NCBI RefSeq assembly: GCF_022669155.1
Contig: NZ_JALBVB010000056.1
Span: 312,471-376,470, forward strand
Direction: 5' to 3'
DNA length: 64,000 nucleotides
Source of the DNA: Kineococcus sp. TRM81007
GTDB lineage: Bacteria; Actinomycetota; Actinomycetes; Actinomycetales; Kineococcaceae
The position numbers were made by a program, and so were the translations under genes. This document shows, one piece after another, positions 33,926 to 42,359 of this stretch; positions within the stretch are counted from its first letter, which is position 1; every line of letters begins with the position of its first letter. The notes beneath the pieces are model-generated. The model was not told the origin of the DNA and made no database searches. It was given only the letters and a program-made list of their open reading frames with translations.

Positions 33926-34093
33926 ATGAGCACCCAGCCCAGCCAGGAACCCGGCAGCGCCGAGGCGGCCGAGGCGCCCACCGAGCCCGGCTACGGCAAC
34001 GACACCGGGTTCGCGCAGGAGGCCGAGGAGGCCGACGAGGGCACCGGCGACGACGCGGGTGGCGAGCAGCGCTCCGGCGAGCACGGCGGCTGA
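33926..34093 (+). CDS. Small acidic, disordered protein (55 residues)
   Basis: A short ORF beginning at ATG with a strong ribosome site (gaggagagga) a few bases upstream. The product is rich in Glu, Asp, Gly and Ala (MSTQPSQEPGSAEAAEAP, later FAQEAEEADEG) and has no hydrophobic or cysteine content, so it is probably unstructured. It follows the alcohol dehydrogenase stop by 40 bases on the same strand, so it is likely the third gene of that operon. No known domain recognised; role unknown. Confidence 0.7.
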   Translation: MSTQPSQEPGSAEAAEAPTEPGYGNDTGFAQEAEEADEGTGDDAGGEQRSGEHGG

Positions 34094-34238
34094 CCCGTCC
34101 GGCGACCGCCGCGCCCCGGTCCGCCGCGCCCTGCGCGCGGCGGGCCGGGGCGTTCGTCGTCGAGGGGGCGTTGACCGGTGGTCGGGGGTGTGGCACGCTG
34201 CCGGGAAAGCGTATTCCAGCCCGCGAAGGAGCGAGCCC

Positions 34239-35054
34239 GTGGACCCCCGGCGCCTCAGCCTCAACCAGATCACCGTCAACTCCTGGTCCCTGGAGCAGGC
34301 CGTCGCCGGGTGCGAGCGGCACGAGATCGGCGCCATCGCCCTCTGGCGCGACAAGATCGCCGACGCGGGCCTGCCGCGCGCCGCGAAGCTGGTGCGCGAC
34401 GCCGGTCTGCACGTCAGCTCGGTGTGCCGCGGCGGCATGTTCACCGACCCGTCCGCTGACCCGGGCGCCGTCCTCGACGACAACCGCCGCGCCGTGGAGG
34501 AGGCGGCCGAGCTCGGCGCGGACGCCCTCGTCCTCGTCTGCGGTCCGCTGGTGGACGGGGACCTGCCCGCCGCCCGCGCCCGCGTGCGCGACGGCATCGC
34601 CGCCCTGCTGCCGCACGCCGCCGCCGCCGGCGTCACGCTCGGCATCGAACCGCTGCACCCCATGATGATCAGCGCCCGCTCCGTGGTCGTCTCCCTCGCC
34701 CAGGCCCTCGACCTCGTCGAGGAGCTGGAACCGGCGCACCCCGGCCACCTCGGTGTGGTCGTCGACGCCTACCACGTGTGGTGGGACCCGGCCCTGGAGC
34801 AGCAGCTGGCGCGGGCCACCGGCAAGGTCCTCGGCTACCACGTCTCCGACTGGCTGCCCCGGACCTCCGACCTGCTGCTGGACCGCGGGATGATGGGCGA
34901 CGGGTTGATGGACCTGCCCCGCTTGTCCGCCCAGGTCGCCGCCACCGGCTTCGACGGGCCCGTCGAGGTGGAGATCCTCTCCTCCCACTGGTGGGCACAG
35001 GACCCCGACGACGTGCTGCGCCTGGTGCGCAAGCGGTTCGAGGAGTCCGTCTGA
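34239..35054 (+). CDS. Sugar phosphate isomerase/epimerase (AP-endonuclease family 2 TIM barrel)
   Basis: A 271-residue TIM-barrel protein: LSLNQITVNSWSLEQAVAGC, VSSVCRGGMFTD, LVLVCGP, LGIEPLHP, GVVVDAYHVWWDPAL, GYHVSDWLPRT and FDGPVEVEILSSHWWA. These strand-end residues are those of xylose-isomerase-like sugar epimerases, which bind a divalent metal (Glu and His/Asp ligands in IEPLHP, DAYHVW and VEVE). GTG start with AAGGAG nine bases upstream. The substrate is unknown. It is monocistronic, flanked downstream by a long hairpin. Confidence 0.82.
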   Translation: MDPRRLSLNQITVNSWSLEQAVAGCERHEIGAIALWRDKIADAGLPRAAKLVRDAGLHVSSVCRGGMFTDPSADPGAVLDDNRRAVEEAAELGADALVLVCGPLVDGDLPAARARVRDGIAALLPHAAAAGVTLGIEPLHPMMISARSVVVSLAQALDLVEELEPAHPGHLGVVVDAYHVWWDPALEQQLARATGKVLGYHVSDWLPRTSDLLLDRGMMGDGLMDLPRLSAQVAATGFDGPVEVEILSSHWWAQDPDDVLRLVRKRFEESV

Positions 35055-35097
35055 GCGGTGCGCGCACCCGCCGCCGCCCCGCCGGGACCCGGACGTC

Positions 35098-35177
35098 GCG
35101 CACGGCCCGCGACCTTCGGGTGACCGCCCGCCGGCCCGCGAACGACCTCCGGCGGTAGCCGTGCGCGGGCCGTGCGC
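35098..35177. terminator. Long inverted repeat, possible terminator
   Basis: 14-bp perfect arms gcgcacggcccgcg (35098-35111) and cgcgggccgtgcgc (35164-35177) with a 52-base loop that itself can pair (ccgccgg with ccggcgg). It ends the sugar epimerase gene and lies 42 bases before the secreted serine hydrolase start. It lacks a T-tract. Confidence 0.5.
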
Positions 35178-35219
35178 GGGAGGTTCGTGCCCTCAGCCGG
35201 TCCACAGGAGGGCACGACG

Positions 35220-36404
35220 ATGACCCAGACCCCGTCCCGCACCGCCCGCACCAGCCACCGCCGTCGCGCCGCCGCGGTGCTGACGTGCGCGGCGCTGCTC
35301 ACCGCTCCCGCGCTCAGCGCGGCCGCGGCCCCGCCGGTCACGGCTCACGCCCGCGTCGTCGACCGCGGCGTCGACCGCGCGGTCGCCCAGCGGGCGCTGG
35401 ACGAGCTGGCCGCCACCGGCGCGCAGGGCGCGCAGGCCCGGATCACCGACGGCCGCCACCGGGCAGTCCTGACCAGCGGCAGCGCCCACCACGAGCGCAG
35501 CACGCCCGTGCCGCGGAACGGCCGGTTCCGCGCCGGCAGCATCACCAAGACGTTCGTCGCCACGGTGGTGCTCCAGCTCGTCGCCGAGGGGGGCGTCGGG
35601 CTCGACGAACCCGTGTCCCGGTACCTCCCCGGTCTGCTGCCCGACGGGGACCGGATCACCGTGCGGATGCTGCTGCAGCACACCAGCGGCCTGGCGAACT
35701 ACACCGAGCTGATCCCCACGGACCCGCAGGCGGTGCCCACGCCCGCCGCCTACGAGCAGGTGCGCTACCAGCACCACGAGGCCCGGGACCTCATCGCCCT
35801 CGCGACCGACCGCCCGCTGGACTTCGAACCCGGCACGAGCTGGAGCTACTCCAACACGGGGTACCTGGTGCTGGGCCTGCTCGTCGAGGAGGTCACCGGC
35901 GAGCCGTACGCCCGCGCCGTCGAACGGCGCGTCCTCGACCCCCTCGGCCTGCGCCGGACGTCCCTGCCCGGCGACCGGGTGGCCCTGCCCCCGCCGCACG
36001 CCCACGGGTACGCGCGCATCGGCGGGCAGGTCGTCAACGTCACCCGCCTGAACCCCTCGGTCGCCGGGGCCGCGGGGGAGCTGGTGTCCACCACGGCCGA
36101 CCTGGACCGGTTCCTCGACGCGCTGCTGGACGGCCGGCTGCTGCCCCCGGAGCTGCTGGCGGAGATGAAGCGGACCACGGAGGTCTCCCCGGCGTACGGG
36201 CTGGGTCTCACCGTGGCACCGCTGGCGTGCGGTGACACCGTCACGACCGTGTACGGCCACGACGGCGGCATCCCCGGCTACCTCAGCACCGCGCTGAGCA
36301 CGGAGGACACCGGGCGGCGCCTCGTGGTCTCCCTCACCACCGCCCCGGACCCGGGGGAGTTCCGCGGTCAGGCGGAACTGCTGGCCGAGGCGTTCTGCGG
36401 CTGA
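35220..36404 (+). CDS. Secreted serine hydrolase (beta-lactamase/DD-peptidase fold)
   Basis: 394 residues with an N-terminal signal peptide (RRRAAAVLTCAALLTAPALS, then AAAA). The penicillin-binding-type motifs are S-x-x-K (SITK, Ser107-Lys110), Y-S-N (Tyr210, in WSYSNTGYLVLG) and H-D-G (YGHDGGIPGY), which replaces the KTG motif. Class C-type hydrolases of this group include D-aminopeptidases, esterases and DD-carboxypeptidases. ATG at 35220 with AGGAGG eight bases upstream. It likely acts outside the cell; whether on peptidoglycan or an ester is unknown. It converges on the exopolysaccharide-linked secreted gene. Confidence 0.9.
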   Translation: MTQTPSRTARTSHRRRAAAVLTCAALLTAPALSAAAAPPVTAHARVVDRGVDRAVAQRALDELAATGAQGAQARITDGRHRAVLTSGSAHHERSTPVPRNGRFRAGSITKTFVATVVLQLVAEGGVGLDEPVSRYLPGLLPDGDRITVRMLLQHTSGLANYTELIPTDPQAVPTPAAYEQVRYQHHEARDLIALATDRPLDFEPGTSWSYSNTGYLVLGLLVEEVTGEPYARAVERRVLDPLGLRRTSLPGDRVALPPPHAHGYARIGGQVVNVTRLNPSVAGAAGELVSTTADLDRFLDALLDGRLLPPELLAEMKRTTEVSPAYGLGLTVAPLACGDTVTTVYGHDGGIPGYLSTALSTEDTGRRLVVSLTTAPDPGEFRGQAELLAEAFCG

Positions 36405-36414
36405 TCCGCTGGAC

Positions 36415-36443
36415 CCGGGGCGGCGGGTGCGCCGCCGCCCCGG
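36415..36443. terminator. 12-bp-arm terminator hairpin
   Basis: Perfect arms ccggggcggcgg (36415-36426) and ccgccgccccgg (36432-36443) around gtgcg, between convergent stop codons. It has no T-tract. Confidence 0.65.
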
Positions 36444-36447
36444 CGGC

Positions 36448-37317
36448 TCACCCGCCGGTGGGCGCCACGATCTCCCGCACGCTGGCGTCCCGGTAGACCA
36501 GGCCCCCCTCGTGCACCCCGTCGCTGCGGAAGTACACGCTCAGGTTGGGCTTGCCCGACTCCGAGCCGGGCCGGTCCGGTGAAGCGGTCAGGGGCATCGC
36601 AGGGTCGATGCCCTCCGCGCAGGCCTCGTCGCCGAAGACCTCACCGTCGTCCACCAGTTCGTTCACCAGGCGCCAGTCGCCCCCGTCCTCCCCGCCGGAC
36701 GTGTCGAGCCACAGCTCCAGCTTGACGTTCCCGTCCGGGAGGTCGTGCACGACGAACTTGTAGCCGAACCAGACGTCCGTGGGCATGCCGTCGGGCCACA
36801 GGACCTCGCTGGCCGCCGCTTCGTTGGCGGGGTGGGCCGTCTCCTTCTCGAAGTCCACCAGCCCGTCGTAGCGCATGCGAGCCCCGTAGCCCCGGCTGTC
36901 GCAGAGGTCCTCCTCCACGGGACCGGTCACCCCGTGGTTCGAGCGGGCGACCGCGGTCATGCCCGCGTAGGGGACCCCCTCGTCCGAACGGCGCATGAAG
37001 TACGTGGTGATCTCCACGTCCCGCCACTGCTCCTGCAGGGACGGGTCGCGCACGTACATGCGGGGGGCCCTGCCGCTGACGGCGAGCTCACCACCGGAGG
37101 CCGCGTAGGACCCCGAGCCGTCCGTGGCGAACCAGGGGTCCTGCGGGTCCTCGCTGCCGAAGCTGCGCGGCTCGTCCCACGCGGACTCCCAGTGCATGCC
37201 GCCGGGACGAGTGGGGTGGATCTCCCGGACGCCGCTGTCGGGAGCCCACGCCACCGCGCCGCCGGCCACCAGGAGCGCAGCGGCCCCGGCGACCAGGACC
37301 GCCCGGAGACCACGCAC
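36448..37317 (-). CDS. Secreted protein, possible concanavalin A-like fold
   Basis: 289 residues. A signal peptide or anchor (MRGLRAVLVAGAAALLVAGGAVAWA) precedes a beta-rich domain with many Trp, Asp and Gly residues (WFATDGSGSYAASGGELAV, RMYVRDPSLQEQWRDVEI, YAGMTAVARSNHG, WFGYKFVVHDLPDGNVKLELW, VYFRSDGV). The pattern of Trp/Phe-rich strands is similar to polysaccharide-lyase or concanavalin A-like domains, but I cannot name a family. GTG start. It is the last gene of the exopolysaccharide cluster strand, so it may bind or modify that polymer; this is inference. Confidence 0.6.
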   Translation of the reverse strand: MRGLRAVLVAGAAALLVAGGAVAWAPDSGVREIHPTRPGGMHWESAWDEPRSFGSEDPQDPWFATDGSGSYAASGGELAVSGRAPRMYVRDPSLQEQWRDVEITTYFMRRSDEGVPYAGMTAVARSNHGVTGPVEEDLCDSRGYGARMRYDGLVDFEKETAHPANEAAASEVLWPDGMPTDVWFGYKFVVHDLPDGNVKLELWLDTSGGEDGGDWRLVNELVDDGEVFGDEACAEGIDPAMPLTASPDRPGSESGKPNLSVYFRSDGVHEGGLVYRDASVREIVAPTGG

Positions 37318-37359
37318 GCCCCACCGTACCGCGGGCGTGGTCCCCCGGGCGGCGGGGAA

Positions 37360-38544
37360 CTACTGCTTCGGGACGGCCAGGGTGGCGCCGACCTTCGCGT
37401 TCGCCTCCAGCCACCGGCGGGCCTCGCCGTGACCGCTGAGCACGATCGAACCCGACGGCACCCGGATCCCCGGCTTGCTCCTCGAGACGCTCACCACGCG
37501 GCCGCTGCGGACGACGACCTCGGTCCCGTACTGGTTGGTCCCCGTGCTGGAGCCCGCCTTCGTGTACGCCACCAGCGCGTCAGCCGTCCGCGAGACGTTG
37601 AAGCCCTTCAGCGGGAACGTGGAGCCGGTGCCGGAGCGGACGACCCGGGCACCGCTCGTCGACGAGGTCGCCGGACCTACGGGCGCCACCGGGGCGACGG
37701 GAGCCACCGAGGTGGAACCGGACTCCGGCAGGTTGCGCGCGTCGTAGATCCTCTTCAGCTCGGCCTGCGTCAGCTTCCGGTCGAAGAACGCCACGCGCCG
37801 CAGGCGGCCCACCAGGAAACCGGTGGACATGTCGCGGGTGCCCAGGCGCACCGGTGCACCGCCGTTGCCCGGCTTGATGCTGTACCCGGACATCGGGTCG
37901 GAGTCGCGCTGCTGGCCGTTCTTCCACATGGAGATGGTGCTCATGTCGGCCATGCCGGTGACCATGCGCTCGGTGCCGGCGGCGTCCGCGTCCTGGAAGT
38001 AGGAGCCGGCGCCGAGGCCGCCGGAGGTGTTGAAGTGGTAGAAGCTGGTCCGGTACTGGCGGCTGCTCGCCTCACCGGTGCCGCCCTTGACGTAGTGGCG
38101 GAAGACCCACTCGTGCGAGCCCGCCGCCCCCTTGCCCATCCAGTGCACGTACTCGGAGGCGCCGGCGCCCCTCCAGTCGTCGATCGTGTTGAAGGCGACG
38201 ATCGTCAGGGCGCCCCTGGTGACCACGGAGAAGTCGCTGTGGTCGGGGATCTCGATGTAGCTCTTGCCGTCGAAGCGCGCGTGGGTGTCGAAGGCGACGT
38301 TCCCGTGCGCGGTGCCGTGGGTCCCGCCGACCACGTCGCGCGCCTGGCTGGCGCGGTCCAGCGGGTAGTAGTGCTTCAGACCGGGGATGTTCGTGATGAC
38401 GTCGCGGAAGGTCACGGTGGCTGCGTTCGCGGAGGGCGTGCAGGTCAGCGACGCGGTCGCCGCCGCACCGAGCCCCAGGAAGGTCAGGAAGCCGCGGCGC
38501 GACACGCTGGAGGAAGTCGAGGAAACATGGCCCGAAGTAGTCAT
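37360..38544 (-). CDS. Secreted LamG-like protein with C-terminal glycosidase-associated domain
   Basis: 394 residues. Twin-arginine signal (SVSRRGFLTFLGLGAAATAS). Residues ~50-250 form a LamG/concanavalin A-like lectin fold (YIEIPDHSDF, LTIVAFNTIDDW, VRLGTRDMSTGFLVGRLRRVAF, LTQAELKRIYDARN). After a Pro/Val/Ala linker, the C-terminal 100 residues resemble the N-terminal region found in phosphodiester glycosidases (FNVSRTADALVAYTKAGSST, IVLSGHGEARRWL). The ATG start has little ribosome site, so the mRNA may be leaderless. It sits 119 bases after the glycosyltransferase and is read the same way, suggesting a role in binding the exported polysaccharide. Function inferred. Confidence 0.7.
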   Translation of the reverse strand: MTTSGHVSSTSSSVSRRGFLTFLGLGAAATASLTCTPSANAATVTFRDVITNIPGLKHYYPLDRASQARDVVGGTHGTAHGNVAFDTHARFDGKSYIEIPDHSDFSVVTRGALTIVAFNTIDDWRGAGASEYVHWMGKGAAGSHEWVFRHYVKGGTGEASSRQYRTSFYHFNTSGGLGAGSYFQDADAAGTERMVTGMADMSTISMWKNGQQRDSDPMSGYSIKPGNGGAPVRLGTRDMSTGFLVGRLRRVAFFDRKLTQAELKRIYDARNLPESGSTSVAPVAPVAPVGPATSSTSGARVVRSGTGSTFPLKGFNVSRTADALVAYTKAGSSTGTNQYGTEVVVRSGRVVSVSRSKPGIRVPSGSIVLSGHGEARRWLEANAKVGATLAVPKQ

Positions 38545-38663
38545 GGACTACGTGTCGGGGCGCCCGTACCCCACCTTGAGCGGTGTCGCGGGCGTCACGC
38601 CGGACTGCCGGTGATCGCCCGGTGCGATCGGTCAGGGCCCTGCGCGGCCCCCGTCCGGCGGGA

Positions 38664-40121
38664 TCACGGGGCCGGGGTGCCCGTGGCCGGGGCGGCCACG
38701 GCGGCCGGGACGGCCTCCGCGGCGGGCAGGATCACCTCGCGGGTGTGCCAGCTCGTGGAGCGGAGCTTGGTGAGCGCGGCGTAGGCGGCCGGCCGGAGGA
38801 TCACCAGCCCGAAGACGGGGTAGACGGGGGAGAGCGCCCACTGCTGCAGGCGCTCGGCGAGGGTGAAGCCGGGCCGGTAGACGGCGTAGACGGCCGTCTG
38901 CGTGATCGCGCACACCACCCAGTAGAGGATCCCGTACCCCAGCGCGAGACTGCCGTAGCGGACGGAGAGCGTGATCAGCACGGCGACCGCGAGGGGCCAC
39001 AGCAGGGCGAAGACCAGCGGGAACGTGTAGAAGACCACCACGAGCCAGCGCAGGTTCGTCCACACGAAGCCCGTGCCGAGCCACGCCGACTTCGACCACC
39101 GCATGCGCTGCCGGAAGGCCCCGTCCCAGGTGGTCGGCAGCTGCGTCGCCACGACCGCCTCGCTGACGCCCACGACCTGGCCGCGCAGCAGCGCGTAGAA
39201 CGACAGGCGCCTGTCGTCGCCCGCCGTGCCCGAGGTGACGTAGTCCTCCAGGTTGTCGTAGATCACCGCGGAGCGGTACAGGGCCAGGGCCCCGCTCGTC
39301 GGCGACACGATCCCGAGCCACGAGCGGACCATGCGGAAGAGGAGGCAGCTGGTGACCACGTTGATGTCGGTGAGCCGGGTCAGGAGGTTCACGTTCCAGT
39401 TCCGCATGAGGATCATCCCGGTGCACGCCTGCACCCGGTCGTCGCTCATCGCCTCCAGCATGCGTTCCAGCGCGTCGTCGTCGAGTACGGAGTCCGAGTC
39501 CACCGTCAGCACGAAGTCGAACTCGCGGGCGGAGAACATCCGCAGCACGTGCGCCTGCGCGTGGCGCTTGCCGGAGTTGGCGATCCGGTGCCAGCGCACG
39601 AGCGGGTCGTCGAAGGTCCCCACGGGGACGACCGACCCGTCGTCGACCACGTGGATCTCGTCCGGCAGGATCGTCTGCCGCAGCAGGGCGCGCACGGCGG
39701 CGTGCACGAGGTGGTCCTCCTCGTTGTACACGGGGACGATGCACAGGACCCTGCCGTGCGCGGGGTTCAGGTGCGAGAAGGAGCGCCAGAACGTCCCGGA
39801 CACCAGGAAGCAGGTCACCAGGACCGCGTTGACCCCGAAGAAGGTGATGAGGAAGGCCACGTCCGTCGACGCCCAGCCGAAGTAGCTCCACAGCACGTAC
39901 CCCAGGAACAGCGCGGGGGCGAGGAGGGCGAGCGCCCGGCGGCGACCCCGCAGCGGCCGGCTCCTGCCGACGTCCCGGGCGCCGGGCACACGGCTGCTCC
40001 GCACGACGTCGCGAGCGGTGTGCCTGGCGGCCGGGTCACCGGACCGGCGGGGAGAGGCCCCCGGTGGTCTGCCCGGGCCTGCGGTGCGGGTGCGGACGTG
40101 CTTACCCCGTGCGGCGCGCAT
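38664..40121 (-). CDS. Processive family-2 glycosyltransferase (hyaluronan/chitin synthase-like)
   Basis: 485 residues with two N-terminal helices, a GT2 domain, and about three C-terminal helices. Key motifs: VDDGS, DSDS (208-211), the SGALALYR segment, GDDRRLS (301-307, like GDDR of hyaluronan synthases) and QRMRWSKS (338-345, the Q-x-x-R-W processivity motif). These mark polymerising enzymes that couple synthesis to export (HasA, NodC, IcaA/PgaC). Which sugar is polymerised cannot be read. The ATG start overlaps the end of the deacetylase gene by 20 bases. Key enzyme of the exopolysaccharide cluster. Confidence 0.88.
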   Translation of the reverse strand: MRAARGKHVRTRTAGPGRPPGASPRRSGDPAARHTARDVVRSSRVPGARDVGRSRPLRGRRRALALLAPALFLGYVLWSYFGWASTDVAFLITFFGVNAVLVTCFLVSGTFWRSFSHLNPAHGRVLCIVPVYNEEDHLVHAAVRALLRQTILPDEIHVVDDGSVVPVGTFDDPLVRWHRIANSGKRHAQAHVLRMFSAREFDFVLTVDSDSVLDDDALERMLEAMSDDRVQACTGMILMRNWNVNLLTRLTDINVVTSCLLFRMVRSWLGIVSPTSGALALYRSAVIYDNLEDYVTSGTAGDDRRLSFYALLRGQVVGVSEAVVATQLPTTWDGAFRQRMRWSKSAWLGTGFVWTNLRWLVVVFYTFPLVFALLWPLAVAVLITLSVRYGSLALGYGILYWVVCAITQTAVYAVYRPGFTLAERLQQWALSPVYPVFGLVILRPAAYAALTKLRSTSWHTREVILPAAEAVPAAVAAPATGTPAP

Positions 40122-41115
40122 AGCGCTTGCTCCTCGTCCCGTAGCGGTACGCGACCATCGCGGCGACGGCCACCAGCAGCCCCGACGCGATCACGTTCGA
40201 CTGGCTGATCCCGATCCCGGCCACCGTGAACGCCACCGTGCGGTTCCGCGCGTCGTCGGCCGCCGGGACGAGCCGTTCCAGCGGTGTGCCGACCACGGGC
40301 CGCGGCGAACCCCCGGCGACCTCGGACACCGTCGCGACGCGCGTGGCGGGCCCCCTGGCCGCCAGCCACTCCACGAACGCCGCGAAGTCGTGCGGGGAGA
40401 TCGCCGCGCTGCCCTCCTCCGGGCAGGTGCAGACGTGGTGGAAGACCAGGGGTACCCAGCCGCCGCCCGAGCGCTCCGCCTGCAGGACCCGCTCGCGCAG
40501 CAGTTCCGGTGCCACGTCCGTCCCGCTGGTGCGGATCCGCCAGCTGTCCGTGGCCGCCGGGTCCTCGGCGGGCGGGCAGGAGTCGCACTCCGTCGGTGAG
40601 GCGTAGAGGCCGGACGAGGCCCGGGCGCTGCTGTAGCCGCACTCCTGCACCACGCGCCGCACCTCGGGGCTCGTGGCGCCGTAGGGGTACGCGAAGCTGC
40701 GCGGGTCGAAGCCGAGCGCGGCGAGGGTCGCCCGGTCGTCGCAGACCTGCGTCCTGGCGGTCGCGAGGGGCACCTCGGGGAGGGACTCGTGGTCGAGACC
40801 GTGGCCGCCGATCTCGTGCCCCGCGGCGGCCAGGCCCCGCAACTGCTCCACCGTGAGGTTGGCCGGGTAGCCGATGGACGAGGAGTTGACGTAGAAGGTC
40901 CCCGCCATCCCCCTGTCGGCGAGCACCTGGGCGGCGACCTCCTGGCTCTTCAGCCCGTCGTCGAACGTCAGGGACACCACCGTGCCCCCGGCGGGGAGCG
41001 TCAGCGGTTCGCGGCCCGGTCCGCCCGCCGGGGCGCCGTGGGCCGCGGCGGGCGGGCCCACGACGGCTGCCGCGAGCGCGATGGTGAGGACGGTCGCGCG
41101 GTCGCGGAGCCTCAC
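40102..41115 (-). CDS. Polysaccharide deacetylase (NodB-type, membrane-anchored)
   Basis: 337 residues. An N-terminal signal or anchor (VLTIALAAAVVGPPAAAHGA) precedes the NodB domain: TFDDG (residues 50-54, catalytic Asp), metal His105 and His109 (EIGGHGLDHESLPE), and motif 3 FAYPYGA. A C-terminal helix (VIASGLLVAVAAMVAYRY) followed by basic residues anchors it at the outer face of the membrane. Such enzymes remove N-acetyl groups from polymerised GlcNAc. The GTG start overlaps the TGA of the dehydrogenase (GTGA), and the synthase overlaps its end, so they are co-translated. Its likely substrate is the polymer made by that synthase. Confidence 0.88.
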   Translation of the reverse strand: MRLRDRATVLTIALAAAVVGPPAAAHGAPAGGPGREPLTLPAGGTVVSLTFDDGLKSQEVAAQVLADRGMAGTFYVNSSSIGYPANLTVEQLRGLAAAGHEIGGHGLDHESLPEVPLATARTQVCDDRATLAALGFDPRSFAYPYGATSPEVRRVVQECGYSSARASSGLYASPTECDSCPPAEDPAATDSWRIRTSGTDVAPELLRERVLQAERSGGGWVPLVFHHVCTCPEEGSAAISPHDFAAFVEWLAARGPATRVATVSEVAGGSPRPVVGTPLERLVPAADDARNRTVAFTVAGIGISQSNVIASGLLVAVAAMVAYRYGTRSKRYARRTG

Positions 41116-42359
41116 AGCCGGACGACGTTGCTCGACGCCGGGACGGCGTGCCGGCAGTCGAGCACCAGGCGGGCCTCCGAGGCGATCTTCTCGTAGTCGA
41201 AGTCGTCGTGGTCCGTGACGAGCACCACGAGGTCGAAGCTCGGCAGCGAGGGGATCATCTCCTCCAGGGAGAGCACCGGGCTCAGCGTCCAGCGGTCGAC
41301 GTGGGGGTCCACCACCGTCACGTCGAGCGCGCGGGCCTGCATCTGGCGGACCACCTCGACGGCGGGGCTCTCGCGGACGTCGCCGACGTTCGGCTTGTAC
41401 GCGGTGCCCAGCACCAGGACGCTCCTGCCGCCGGCGTTCTCGACCAGTTCCGCGGCGCGTTCCGCCACCAGGACGGGTCGCTCCTCGTTGACCTGCTGCG
41501 CCAGTTCCGCGAACCGGAACGGCCGGCCGAGCTCCTCGCGGGCGAGCCACGCCAGGTAGATGGGGTCGATGGGCAGGCAGTGCCCGCCCACGCCGGGACC
41601 GGGGGTCCAGCGGGCCATGGAGTGCCCCTTCGTCATCGAGGCCTCCACAACCTCCCAGACGTCGATGCCGAGCAGCCTGCAGAGCTCGGCCATCTCGTTG
41701 ACGAGGGCGATGTTCGTGTTGGCCTGGATGTTCTCGAAGAGCTTGGTGATCTCGGCCGTCCGGGGGTTGCTCACCGGGACGGTCCGCTCCACGACGGTGT
41801 CGTAGAACGCCTGGACGGCGGCCAGCCCCGTCGGGGTGGTGGCGGACACGAGCTTGGGCGTGTTCACCAGCGTGTTCACCTTGTTCCCCGGGTCGATGCG
41901 CTCGGGGGAGAAACCGAGGTGGAAGTCGTGGCCGGCTTTCAGCCCGCTCTCCTCCTCCAGCACCTCCGCCAGCAGGCCCTCCGTCGTCCCCGGGTACGTC
42001 GTGCTCTCCAGGACGACGGTGCTGCCCCGGCGGAGGAACCGCCCCAGCGTGCGCCCCGCCGCTTCGACGCAGGAGAGGTCCGGTTCGCCGTCGCGCAGGG
42101 GAGTGGGGACCACGATGATCCCCACGTCGAAGTGCAGCATGTCCGGTGCCGGGTTCGCCGAGACGTGGAACGCGCCGTCCGCCAGCACGTCCTGCAGCTC
42201 CTGGCTGGAGACGTCCTCCACGTACGTGCGCCCGGCCTGCAGCGCCTCGATCTTCGCGGGGTCCAGGTCGAGGCCGAAGACCCGGTGGCCGGCCTGCGCC
42301 GCCCGCACGGCCAGCGGCAACCCCACGTAGCCCAGGCCCACCACCACGACGCGGCTCAC
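41112..42359 (-). CDS. Nucleotide-sugar dehydrogenase, UDP-HexNAc type
   Basis: 415 residues of the UDP-glucose/GDP-mannose dehydrogenase superfamily: GLGYVGLPLA nucleotide site at the N-terminus and catalytic Cys261 in GVGGHCLPIDP. The segment FSPERIDPGN followed by NTPKLV matches the WbpA/TviB group, which oxidises UDP-N-acetylhexosamines to uronic acids, rather than UDP-glucose dehydrogenases, which have NPEFLREG-type residues there. Product: UDP-HexNAc uronic acid for polymer synthesis. GTGA overlaps at both ends (WbqC upstream, deacetylase downstream). The HexNAc assignment is from motif comparison only. Confidence 0.85.
   Translation of the reverse strand: MSRVVVVGLGYVGLPLAVRAAQAGHRVFGLDLDPAKIEALQAGRTYVEDVSSQELQDVLADGAFHVSANPAPDMLHFDVGIIVVPTPLRDGEPDLSCVEAAGRTLGRFLRRGSTVVLESTTYPGTTEGLLAEVLEEESGLKAGHDFHLGFSPERIDPGNKVNTLVNTPKLVSATTPTGLAAVQAFYDTVVERTVPVSNPRTAEITKLFENIQANTNIALVNEMAELCRLLGIDVWEVVEASMTKGHSMARWTPGPGVGGHCLPIDPIYLAWLAREELGRPFRFAELAQQVNEERPVLVAERAAELVENAGGRSVLVLGTAYKPNVGDVRESPAVEVVRQMQARALDVTVVDPHVDRWTLSPVLSLEEMIPSLPSFDLVVLVTDHDDFDYEKIASEARLVLDCRHAVPASSNVVRL

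Noticed and set aside
35098-35177. A riboswitch before the secreted serine hydrolase
   Set aside because: Only a long G+C hairpin with no conserved motif; it fits a terminator of the preceding gene.
41112-42359. Naming the dehydrogenase UDP-glucose 6-dehydrogenase (hasB-like)
   Set aside because: The segment FSPERIDPGN is of the UDP-HexNAc (WbpA/TviB) type, not the NPEFLREG type.
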